Origin: an uncultured Planctomycetaceae bacterium
GTDB lineage: Bacteria; Planctomycetota; Planctomycetia; Planctomycetales; Planctomycetaceae
Assembly (NCBI GenBank): GCA_903823545.1
Contig: CAIJTL010000253.1
Location: 1 to 5,435 of the forward strand
Direction of reading: 5' to 3'
Length of the DNA: 5,435 nt
Below, in pieces: positions 1-5,435 of this stretch (its first letter is position 1; every line of letters begins with the position of its first letter). A program made the translations under genes and the position numbers. The notes below the pieces were generated by a model. It was not told the DNA's origin. It did no database searches and saw only the letters and a list, made by a program, of their open reading frames with translations.

Positions 1-32
1 ATCAAGGCTATGGCGTAAATGAGTCGTCGCAT
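1..32 (-). CDS. Start of a probable exported protein (partial, runs off the left edge)
   Basis: Only the first ten codons are visible, reading MRRLIYAIAL from an ATG at 32-30. Two arginines followed by a hydrophobic run is what the n-region and early h-region of a Sec signal peptide look like. A GAAGGA element at 47-42 lies 9 nt upstream of the ATG and could serve as the ribosome binding site. The gene follows the DUF1549/DUF1553 gene on the same strand after a 100-base gap with no obvious terminator, so co-transcription is plausible. Too little is present to assign a family. The reading frame stays open to the window edge, but with so few codons chance is not excluded. Confidence 0.5.
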   Translation of the reverse strand, partial: MRRLIYAIAL

Positions 33-61
33 GATCGCAATTCCTTCAACTAACGGGGAAA

Positions 62-113
62 GAACCCCCAAGGCACAAACCAAAGTCTTTGAGCCTTCGT
101 GTCTTGGTGGTTC
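62..113. repeat. Imperfect inverted repeat (dispersed-repeat-like)
   Basis: The arms are 62-76 (GAACCCCCAAGGCAC) and 99-113 (GTGTCTTGGTGGTTC). They are reverse complements at 13 of 15 positions, the exceptions being 67/108 and 73/102. The 22 bases between the arms contain CAAAG-T-CTTTG at 81-91. The element lies between the stop of the DUF1549/DUF1553 gene (133) and the next minus-strand start (32), so it would be transcribed into the mRNA if the two genes form an operon. There is no T-run after it in the minus direction, so it does not look like an intrinsic terminator. From memory, strings of the type CACCAAGACACGAAGG recur between genes in many bacterial genomes. Calling it a dispersed repeat family is therefore an inference that needs a genome search. 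Confidence 0.6.
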
Positions 114-132
114 GCTTCTTTCTTACTCATGA

Positions 133-2622
133 TCAACGGACAAACAAAAAATGCTTGCTGTTGATCAACGCCCAAAGCAAATCTTCGTAGCACTCTTTCG
201 GTGAACCGGATTTTTCGAGGAACTGTTTGCTGGCGGCGAGTTCGGCGTCGCTGGGTTGGCGGCAGAGGGCGGCGAGGTAGAGTTCTCGGACGATTTCGTC
301 ATGGGGTTTAGCAGGCTTGTCTTTCTCGGCAGCGAGTAGTTTTGCGACTCGTCCTTTGGCGTCGGTGATCTTGTTGGTGAGGATGTCGCCGTTGAGGGTG
401 TGCAGGGCTTGAGCGAGGTTTTCATCGGGGGAGCGTTCGCATTCGCAGACGGATGCTCGCTTTGGTTTCGCGAAGACGTTGAGGAAGAAATCGGGGTACT
501 CGGCGTCGGGGAGTTCGATCGCTCGTGTCCCCAGAGGCAGGTTTCTGAATTTTGTTTGCGTTCCTGCGGTTCGGTCGATCGCGTCGAGCAGGCTTTCGGC
601 GGAGAGGCGTTTGACTCGGTAATACGAATAGAAGCGGTGATCGCTGGCGTTCGTCGCGGTCGGCTGCGAATCGAGCTGATACAGGCGGGAAGTCATGATG
701 GTTCGCATCAGTTGCTTCAGGTTGAAGCCACTGTCGGTGAAGTGTTTCGCCAGGGCGTCCATCAGCGGCGGGTTGCTTGGCGGGTTGGTCGAACGCATGT
801 CGTCGACGGGATCAACCAAGCCGCGCCCCATCAGATAAGCCATGTAGCGATTGACGATCGACCGCGCGAACATCGCGTTTTCTTTCGACGTCATCCAATC
901 GGCGAGCGCGATGCGGCGGTCGAGCGGGTGATCAATCGGCTCACCTTCGAGCGGCGTCGGCGGCAAACGCTTGCCGGTCTTCGGATGATTCACTTCGCCC
1001 GCGTTGCGCACGATGACAACCGACTCACCGCCGAAGAGGCCGAATTCTTCGCTGGTCTTATTACTGACTCGTGCGAAGAAAGCCGCGAAGCCGTAGTAGT
1101 CCCCTTGAGTGTATTTCTCGAACGGATGATGGTGGCACTTGGCGCACTCCATCCGCACGCCAAGAAATAATTGCACGGTCGCCTCCGTCGCCTCGGTCGG
1201 GTTGTTGTTGACGCTGTAGTAATTCGCCGGGCCATTGCTGAAGACGGAACCTTTCGCTGTCACCAATTCGCGAACCAGGCGATCGTAAGGCCAGTTTTCG
1301 CGAAAGACGGTACGCAGCCAGTTGTGCATAGACCACATCCCTTGCTCGGCTCGGCCAGCGGTCGTGTTGCGCAGCAGGTCTGACCACTTCAGCGTCCACC
1401 ACGCCGAGTACGCATCGTTGTAGATGTCGAGCTTCGGATCACCCGTCAGTCCGAGCAGCCGGTCGATGAGCTTGGTCCGCTTGTTCGCATCGGTGTCGGC
1501 GAGGAACGCGGTCGTCTCTTCGATCGTCGGCATTGAGCCAGTCGCATCGAGGAACGCTCGGCGAAGAAAAGTTCCGTCGTCGCACAGCGGCGACGGATCG
1601 ATGCCGAGTTCTTTGAATTTTGCGGACGCGAGTTCGTCAATAAAGTTGTTGTTCTGCCAGCCGGTCAATTCGATCGAGTCGCGGTACGGAATTACGAACA
1701 AAGAGATTTCTGCCTGTCCTTCAAAACGGACCATGATCGGAGCTTGTCCCTGTCCCGTGACGGTGACGAGTCCGTCGCTGTTCACGGACATCATTCCGTC
1801 GTCCATCGAGTCGTATTTCGCCCAAGCGGTGACATCGCGAGTTGTGCCGTCCGAATAGGTCGCATCAACTCGGAGTTGTTGCTTCAGCCCGACGACCCCG
1901 ACACGCTTGACCGGAAAGACGCTGACCTTAGTCACCCAAGGGGCCTTTGCATCCGGGGCAGGTGCTCCGTTCGCGATCCACGTTTTGAGGATCTCATAAT
2001 CCACTGAATTGGCCGCAAGCCGCTTACCCCCACCGTGAGGGAGTTGCATCGCCGGCTTCTTGAGAAAAAGGCTCTCGCCCGGTTCCAGAAAACTCAGCCG
2101 TCGTTGAGCACGGTCGCGGACGATTGCCTCGCGATCTTGATCCATTTCGCTGCCGAAGACCGACAGTTTGAAACCACCTTGCCCGTATTGAGCAGCATGG
2201 CAAGCCCCCATGCTGCAACCCGCTTTGTTGAGAATCGGGGAGACGTGTTCGACGTAACCAAACTTCGGAGTCGGTTCGATCTTCTCAACCGTGACGGCGA
2301 TCTCCTTCAGTACATCGCCGACTTTCACACTGACCTTTGCTGAGCCATTCGCTTTCGCCAACAACTGCCCGCGAGAATCAACGGTCACGACATTCAAATC
2401 GCTCGACTGAAAAATCGCACCATGAGTCAGGTCGTCCGACCGCTCACCAATCTGTCCGCTGGCGTCCGATCGCGTGATGACTATTTGCGAGCGGGCGAGA
2501 TTGCCGGACAGTCGCACTTCGCCAGGGTTCACCGAGAAACCAACTGGGGCATCAGCCGTTGCCACATTTCCTAAAGTCAAACAAGCCAATGAAAACACAA
2601 CCGCGAGCGATAGCCGGATCAT
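133..2622 (-). CDS. Secreted DUF1549/DUF1553 protein with Ig-like and cytochrome-c-like segments
   Basis: This is an 829-residue planctomycete-type surface or periplasmic protein of unknown reaction. In order: a Sec signal peptide (about 1-25, likely cut after ATADA); an Ig-like Big_2-type domain (about 28-113); a planctomycete cytochrome-c-like segment (about 121-222) with C136-x4-C141-H142 and LPHGGGKRL; a second Ig-like domain (about 230-311); DUF1549 (about 325-519) ending in C493-AK-C496-H497 followed by HHP; and DUF1553 (about 565-815) with the pair C726/C728 in CECER. The C-terminal ALINSKHFLF is the usual family ending, so the gene looks intact. The ATG at 2622 was chosen because the signal peptide starts there and GGAGG lies 7 nt upstream. 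An in-frame extension to 2823 has no such features. Family knowledge suggests covalent haem and a partnership with DUF1501 proteins; the function itself is inferred and unproven. Confidence 0.93.
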   Translation of the reverse strand: MIRLSLAVVFSLACLTLGNVATADAPVGFSVNPGEVRLSGNLARSQIVITRSDASGQIGERSDDLTHGAIFQSSDLNVVTVDSRGQLLAKANGSAKVSVKVGDVLKEIAVTVEKIEPTPKFGYVEHVSPILNKAGCSMGACHAAQYGQGGFKLSVFGSEMDQDREAIVRDRAQRRLSFLEPGESLFLKKPAMQLPHGGGKRLAANSVDYEILKTWIANGAPAPDAKAPWVTKVSVFPVKRVGVVGLKQQLRVDATYSDGTTRDVTAWAKYDSMDDGMMSVNSDGLVTVTGQGQAPIMVRFEGQAEISLFVIPYRDSIELTGWQNNNFIDELASAKFKELGIDPSPLCDDGTFLRRAFLDATGSMPTIEETTAFLADTDANKRTKLIDRLLGLTGDPKLDIYNDAYSAWWTLKWSDLLRNTTAGRAEQGMWSMHNWLRTVFRENWPYDRLVRELVTAKGSVFSNGPANYYSVNNNPTEATEATVQLFLGVRMECAKCHHHPFEKYTQGDYYGFAAFFARVSNKTSEEFGLFGGESVVIVRNAGEVNHPKTGKRLPPTPLEGEPIDHPLDRRIALADWMTSKENAMFARSIVNRYMAYLMGRGLVDPVDDMRSTNPPSNPPLMDALAKHFTDSGFNLKQLMRTIMTSRLYQLDSQPTATNASDHRFYSYYRVKRLSAESLLDAIDRTAGTQTKFRNLPLGTRAIELPDAEYPDFFLNVFAKPKRASVCECERSPDENLAQALHTLNGDILTNKITDAKGRVAKLLAAEKDKPAKPHDEIVRELYLAALCRQPSDAELAASKQFLEKSGSPKECYEDLLWALINSKHFLFVR

Positions 2623-2629
2623 GAAACAG

Positions 2630-2634
2630 CCTCC
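2630..2634 (-). promoter_or_regulatory. Ribosome binding site fixing the DUF1549/DUF1553 start
   Basis: The minus strand reads GGAGG here, 7 nt before the ATG at 2622-2620. This is a near-ideal Shine-Dalgarno sequence. Together with the signal peptide that begins at that ATG, it decides against the upstream in-frame start at 2823. Confidence 0.8.
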
Positions 2635-2739
2635 AAGGGTGGGCGTTTTGCGGGGCGGCACCAGCGATTTAATCATCCGGAGCCGTGTGGGAGGGAGGTT
2701 AGGCGGAAACAAGATATCAAAATCACGCCGCTGGCGATC

Positions 2740-2806
2740 ATGGCCGATAGCATAATTTGTCGGGCTGGCATAAGCACGTGTTGATTTCAGAAAGCCAGTC
2801 GGCCAT
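2740..2806. repeat. 8-bp inverted repeat in the divergent intergenic region
   Basis: ATGGCCGA at 2740-2747 is the exact reverse complement of TCGGCCAT at 2799-2806, with 51 bases between the arms. A second, nested dyad has CTGGC at 2765-2769 and GCCAG at 2794-2798. The right outer arm touches the proposed -10 element of the rightward promoter. The position between two divergent genes would suit binding sites for a shared regulator, but an 8-bp dyad in 264 bases can arise by chance and no known operator is recognised. Confidence 0.3.
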
Positions 2807-2809
2807 AGT
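2781..2809 (+). promoter_or_regulatory. Candidate sigma70-type promoter for the DUF1501 gene
   Basis: TTGATT at 2781-2786 (4 of 6 to the -35 consensus) and CATAGT at 2804-2809 (4 of 6 to the -10 consensus) are separated by exactly 17 bases. Transcription would start near 2816, giving a leader of about 70 bases. It is the best rightward candidate seen in the intergenic region. No equally good leftward promoter was found for the DUF1549/DUF1553 gene. Planctomycete promoters are poorly characterised, so this remains tentative. Confidence 0.35.
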
Positions 2810-2886
2810 GTTGTCCCTCCCAACGGTTCGTTTTCCCGCTTTGCGCGGTTGATCCCACCTGTAAAACCCTGCCACGGAGTCTCGCC

Positions 2887-4215
2887 ATGCTGAATTTTCT
2901 CACCAGCAACTTCCGCGATTGTGAGCGTATTTCTCGCAGAGGCTTCTTGCAGGTCGGCTCATTGGCTGGCTTGGGAGTCTCTCTGCCGATGGCTCTTGCC
3001 GCGAAGCAGGCGGTTGCCAAGACCGGTGTCTCTTCCGGCAGCGACATGAATTGCATCCTGATTTGGACACAAGGGGGAACTTCACATCACGACACGTTCG
3101 ATCCAAAACCTGATGCACCGGTGAGTGTCCGAGGTGAGTTCGGGGTGATCGACACTGCGATCCCCGGCGTGCAGTTCACCGAAATCCTGCCCAACATGGC
3201 TCGCGAATTGAAGCGATATGGATTGTTGCGAGGCTGGAATCCGCTCAACGGTAGTCACGGGACCGCAGACCAATGGGTTATGTCCGGCCGACGTTTTAAT
3301 CCCGCGCTGACATACCCGACTTATGGCTCAGTCGTCAGCATGTATCACGGATTCAAGTCTGTGCTGCCACCGTTCATTCAGCTTGGAAGCAGTGTTGATC
3401 ATCGTTTCGGTGGTGGTACTGCTGGCGTCTTGGGAATCGCACACAACCCGTTTGAAATGCTGAGCGATCCAAACACAGACAACTTCACGGTTCGCGATAT
3501 CACTCCGCCACAAGGAGTCTCGATGACGCGAGTTGATCGCCGTCGCGAAATGCTCAACACCGTCGACGCCTTGCAGAAAAAAGCCGATGTGCAACCCGAA
3601 CGCTTTGCCGCGTTGGATGAGCACTTCAAGACGGCGCTCAACATGATCACCGCTCCGGAAACGAAGCGTGCGTTCGAGATTCAAGCGGAAGACCCGAAGC
3701 TTCGTGATCGCTACGGTCGCACGAAGTTCGGCCAAAGCTGTCTGCTCGCGAGGCGATTGGTTCAATCGGGAGTTCGCTTCGTCACAGTAACTGACGGCGG
3801 TTGGGATACTCATGCGAACAACTTCAAGAGCCTGAAGGACAGCCGCATTCCTCCAGTGGATCAAGCGCTGCCGACACTTTTGGCGGACCTCGAAGAACAA
3901 GGAATGCTCGACAAGACGTTGGTCTGTTGGCTGACGGACTTCGGTCGCACTCCGAAAATCAACAGCGCAAGCGGCCGCGATCACTGGTCAACCACCGGTT
4001 TCGCCATCATGGCCGGAGCCGGTATTCCGGGCGGCAGTGTCCTCGGAGCAACTGACGCCGATGGCGGACTTGTCGCGAAGAACGAATATCAAAGCGCCGA
4101 CATCGCCGCGACTCTTTATTCGAAGCTCGGCCTACCGCTCGATCTCCACGTACAAAGTCCAGACGGCCGCCCCGTGCGATTGCTTGAGGGCCGAGTGATC
4201 AAAGAGTGGATGTGA
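2887..4215 (+). CDS. Tat-exported DUF1501 family protein
   Basis: This 442-residue protein belongs to the DUF1501 family, which is related to the alkaline phosphatase/sulfatase superfamily. Its reaction and substrate are not established. The N-terminus carries a twin-arginine signal: SRRGFLQVG at 16-24, a hydrophobic stretch to about 39, and a likely cleavage site after AVA (42-44). Family hallmarks follow in order: TQGGTSHHDTFDPKP (61-75), NGSHGTADQWVMSG (121-134), DGGWDTHANNF (303-313) and LTDFGRTPKI then GRDHW (349-367). The Asp and His residues in these motifs occupy places where superfamily members bind metals; that assignment is inferred. Length and ending are normal. The ATG at 2887 has GGAG at 2876-2879, 7 nt upstream. 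The gene is divergent from the DUF1549/DUF1553 gene, its usual companion in planctomycetes, and is closed by a strong terminator, so it appears monocistronic. Confidence 0.93.
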   Translation: MLNFLTSNFRDCERISRRGFLQVGSLAGLGVSLPMALAAKQAVAKTGVSSGSDMNCILIWTQGGTSHHDTFDPKPDAPVSVRGEFGVIDTAIPGVQFTEILPNMARELKRYGLLRGWNPLNGSHGTADQWVMSGRRFNPALTYPTYGSVVSMYHGFKSVLPPFIQLGSSVDHRFGGGTAGVLGIAHNPFEMLSDPNTDNFTVRDITPPQGVSMTRVDRRREMLNTVDALQKKADVQPERFAALDEHFKTALNMITAPETKRAFEIQAEDPKLRDRYGRTKFGQSCLLARRLVQSGVRFVTVTDGGWDTHANNFKSLKDSRIPPVDQALPTLLADLEEQGMLDKTLVCWLTDFGRTPKINSASGRDHWSTTGFAIMAGAGIPGGSVLGATDADGGLVAKNEYQSADIAATLYSKLGLPLDLHVQSPDGRPVRLLEGRVIKEWM

Positions 4216-4244
4216 TCTGCTCTTGCTCATCAGCAAAGTACTCG

Positions 4245-4280
4245 AACAGCCGGAGATTTAACTCCGGCTGTTTTCGTTTT
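4245..4280 (+). terminator. Rho-independent terminator after the DUF1501 gene
   Basis: An 11-bp perfect stem pairs 4245-4255 with 4262-4272 around the six-base loop ATTTAA. The T-rich tail TTTTCGTTTT runs to 4280. It starts 29 bases after the stop codon of the DUF1501 gene. The strength of the stem indicates that most transcription stops here, which separates the DUF1501 gene from the nitrilase gene downstream. Confidence 0.92.
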
Positions 4281-4333
4281 CAGAGCCACCGTCGTGGTCG
4301 ATCCCTAGCCACATCCGAGATACAGTCTCTCGC

Positions 4334-4394
4334 AGCACAGGCGACTCACCTGTGAGTTCATCGAAACAATTCACGCAGGTCAGCCGCCTGTGCT
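4334..4394. repeat. Doubled REP-like palindromic element
   Basis: The outer arms AGCACAGGCG (4334-4343) and CGCCTGTGCT (4385-4394) are perfect reverse complements. Pairing continues inward to 4354/4374 with 18 Watson-Crick pairs, one G-T pair and two mismatches over 21 positions, leaving a 19-base loop. Each half is also a smaller hairpin of the same geometry: CAGG, seven bases, CCTGTG, at 4338-4354 and 4376-4392, spaced 38 bases apart. No T-run follows, so it is not an intrinsic terminator. It sits between the DUF1501 terminator and the nitrilase gene and ends 19 bases before the nitrilase ATG. The shape is that of REP/BIME-type intergenic repeats; membership of a genomic family is inferred. 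Confidence 0.6.
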
Positions 4395-4402
4395 ACGAAT
4401 GG

Positions 4403-4407
4403 AAGGA
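4403..4407 (+). promoter_or_regulatory. Ribosome binding site fixing the nitrilase start
   Basis: AAGGA at 4403-4407, within GGAAGGA at 4401-4407, lies 6 nt before the ATG at 4414. This spacing favours 4414 over the in-frame GTG at 4390, which is inside the palindromic repeat, and over the ATG at 4399, which overlaps the site. Confidence 0.7.
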
Positions 4408-4413
4408 CGCCCA

Positions 4414-5271
4414 ATGCGAGTTGCTGGAGTACAGATGGATGTAGCCCTCGGTCAGCCCGAGGCCAATTTGCAAGCGATGCTGACCAAGCTGAGAGAGACC
4501 GCTGCGGCCGGTGCGAAACTCACCGTCTTCCCCGAATGTGCGTTGAGCGGATATTGCTTCAGCAGTATCGATGAAGCTATGCCTCATGCTCAAACGCTTC
4601 CTGGGCCAGCGACAGAGCAATTCGCAATTGCCTGCAAGGAACTCGGCGTCTTCGCGGTGTTTGGTCTCCTGGAAAAAGAGGGCGATTGTCTCTTTAACGC
4701 AACGGCTCTTGTCGGACCGAACGGGCTCATTGGAACCTATCGCAAGGTGCATCTGCCGTATTTAGGCATCGACATGAAAACCACCTACGGCGATCGCCCT
4801 TTCGCAGTCTTCGAGATCGACGGCGTAAAGGTCGGGATGCTGATCTGCTACGACGCGGCGTTCCCGGAAGCGACTCGCTCGCTCGCTTTGTTGGGCGCGG
4901 ACTTAATCGTACTCCCGACGAACTGGCCCCCTGGAGCGGAATGCGTTGCCGAGCACACACTCAATACGCGAGCGATGGAAAACGCGGTCTTCTTCATGGC
5001 GGTCAATCGAGTTGGGGAAGAGCGCGGCTTTCCCTTCATCGGTCGCAGCCGCATCTGTGGTCCGAGCGGTTGCACGCTGGCGAGCACCGAAAGCACACAG
5101 CCGACGATCCTCTATGCGGACATCGATCCGCAGCAGTCTCGCAACAAACGAGTCACTCGTGTTCCAGGTAAGCACGCGATCGACCGGCTCGCCGATCGAC
5201 GTCCAGAAATGTATGAGTTGCTAACGAAGCCCCATTCGCTTCAAACGCCTCGCAACGCGGCCGAGACATAG
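4414..5271 (+). CDS. Nitrilase-superfamily carbon-nitrogen hydrolase
   Basis: This 285-residue cytoplasmic enzyme is predicted to hydrolyse a non-peptide C-N bond (an amide, carbamoyl or nitrile group) through a Glu-Lys-Cys triad. The triad is visible as E41 in VFPECALSGY, K111 in YRKVHLPYLG and C145 in MLICYDAAFPEA. The supporting family features LPTNWPPGAE (167-176), RAMENAVFF and GRSRICGPSG (210-219) are all present, and the length is typical for a single-domain member. No signal peptide or membrane segment is seen. The protein starts MRVAGVQMD, the usual beginning for this superfamily, and AAGGA lies 6 nt upstream. Substrate cannot be read from sequence: N-carbamoyl amino acid or polyamine hydrolases and omega-amidases are among the alternatives. 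A strong terminator separates it from the DUF1501 gene, so a functional link with that gene is unlikely. I found no convincing promoter in the 133 bases upstream. Confidence 0.93.
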   Translation: MRVAGVQMDVALGQPEANLQAMLTKLRETAAAGAKLTVFPECALSGYCFSSIDEAMPHAQTLPGPATEQFAIACKELGVFAVFGLLEKEGDCLFNATALVGPNGLIGTYRKVHLPYLGIDMKTTYGDRPFAVFEIDGVKVGMLICYDAAFPEATRSLALLGADLIVLPTNWPPGAECVAEHTLNTRAMENAVFFMAVNRVGEERGFPFIGRSRICGPSGCTLASTESTQPTILYADIDPQQSRNKRVTRVPGKHAIDRLADRRPEMYELLTKPHSLQTPRNAAET

Positions 5272-5355
5272 CCGATTGCCTCTCGACAGAACGTTCACTC
5301 ATCGTGATTTGCGACGACAACTGTTACTGTCAGAGAATCGACCACCGTAACCGCA

Positions 5356-5377
5356 ACCGAGCAGTCGGTCACTTTTT
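5356..5377 (+). terminator. Weak hairpin with T-run, possible terminator
   Basis: ACCGA at 5356-5360 pairs with TCGGT at 5365-5369 around the loop GCAG. CAC and then five T residues (5373-5377) follow. A five-pair stem and a short T-run three bases away make a poor intrinsic terminator. It is, however, the only candidate between the nitrilase stop and the next possible start, and it may equally be chance. Confidence 0.25.
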
Positions 5378-5392
5378 GAGGATCCTCTTTTG

Positions 5393-5435
5393 ATGCCGAC
5401 TCCGACTGAGAACGCTATGCCAGTCTCAAAGGTAA
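5393..5435 (+). CDS. Possible start of a further gene (partial, runs off the right edge)
   Basis: An ATG at 5393 opens a frame reading MPTPTENAMPVSKV, which stays open to the window end. GAGGA at 5378-5382 lies 10 nt upstream and could act as a somewhat distant ribosome binding site. A second in-frame ATG is at 5417. Fourteen codons are too few to recognise a family or to exclude chance; no signal peptide is evident in what can be seen. If real, it lies 121 bases after the nitrilase stop on the same strand. Confidence 0.35.
   Translation, partial: MPTPTENAMPVSKV

Noticed and set aside
50..130. 26-codon minus-strand frame starting MSKKEANHQDTK
   Set aside because: Most of it is the inverted repeat at 62-113, it has no good ribosome binding site, and its composition is explained by the repeat.
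400..1170. 256-codon open frame on the plus strand
   Set aside because: It lies wholly antisense to the well-supported DUF1549/DUF1553 coding region, resembles no family I recognise and is rich in Arg and Val, as expected from reading the complement of a GC-rich gene.
2623..2823. In-frame 67-residue N-terminal extension of the DUF1549/DUF1553 protein, starting at 2823
   Set aside because: It places a signal peptide in the interior of the protein, has no family-like sequence and ignores the GGAGG site next to the ATG at 2622. It is most likely untranslated leader that happens to lack stops.
3328..3984. 218-codon open frame on the minus strand
   Set aside because: It is antisense to conserved DUF1501 motifs and shows no domain, signal peptide or convincing ribosome binding site of its own.
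4316..4332. Five-base hairpin CGAGA/TCTCG
   Set aside because: The stem is too short and has no T-run or matching regulatory motif; chance is a sufficient explanation.
5378..5387. Perfect ten-base palindrome GAGGATCCTC before the possible start at 5393
   Set aside because: With no loop it cannot form a useful hairpin, and it is probably a Shine-Dalgarno sequence followed by a chance complement.
1..5435. CRISPR array, tRNA or rRNA gene, insertion sequence, defence or toxin-antitoxin module
   Set aside because: No regularly spaced repeats, cloverleaf, transposase-like protein or recognised defence domain was seen on either strand. The coding content is accounted for by ordinary planctomycete genes.

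Overview
The window looks like ordinary chromosomal DNA from a planctomycete (phylum Planctomycetota). The main reason is the gene pair at its centre. One gene is a large secreted DUF1549/DUF1553 protein with cytochrome-c-like CxxCH motifs and Ig-like domains. The other is a Tat-exported DUF1501 protein. Both families are greatly expanded in planctomycetes and often sit side by side. I cannot name the genus.

Layout, left to right. A minus-strand gene starts at 32 and runs off the left edge; only the beginning of its signal peptide is visible. A 100-base gap follows, filled mostly by an imperfect inverted repeat (62-113). The 829-residue DUF1549/DUF1553 gene occupies 133-2622 on the minus strand and probably leads an operon with the partial gene. 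A 264-base divergent intergenic region (2623-2886) holds ribosome binding sites for both neighbours, one plausible sigma70-type promoter towards the right and an 8-bp dyad. The DUF1501 gene (2887-4215, plus strand) ends at a strong rho-independent terminator (4245-4280). Next come a doubled, REP-like palindromic element (4334-4394) and then a nitrilase-superfamily C-N hydrolase gene (4414-5271, plus strand). The last 120 bases hold a weak hairpin and the possible start of another plus-strand gene at 5393.

How the genes may work together: the DUF1549/DUF1553 and DUF1501 products are predicted to act outside the cytoplasm, exported by different routes (Sec for the apo-cytochrome-like protein, Tat for the pre-folded DUF1501 protein). 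Neither family has an established biochemical role that I can state, so their partnership is inferred from co-location. The nitrilase is cytoplasmic, lies beyond a terminator and is probably an independent unit.

I found no CRISPR array, insertion sequence, tRNA, rRNA or defence module. The items most worth a second look are the two intergenic palindromic repeats, the divergent arrangement of the usual planctomycete pair, and the unusual CX4CH motif.
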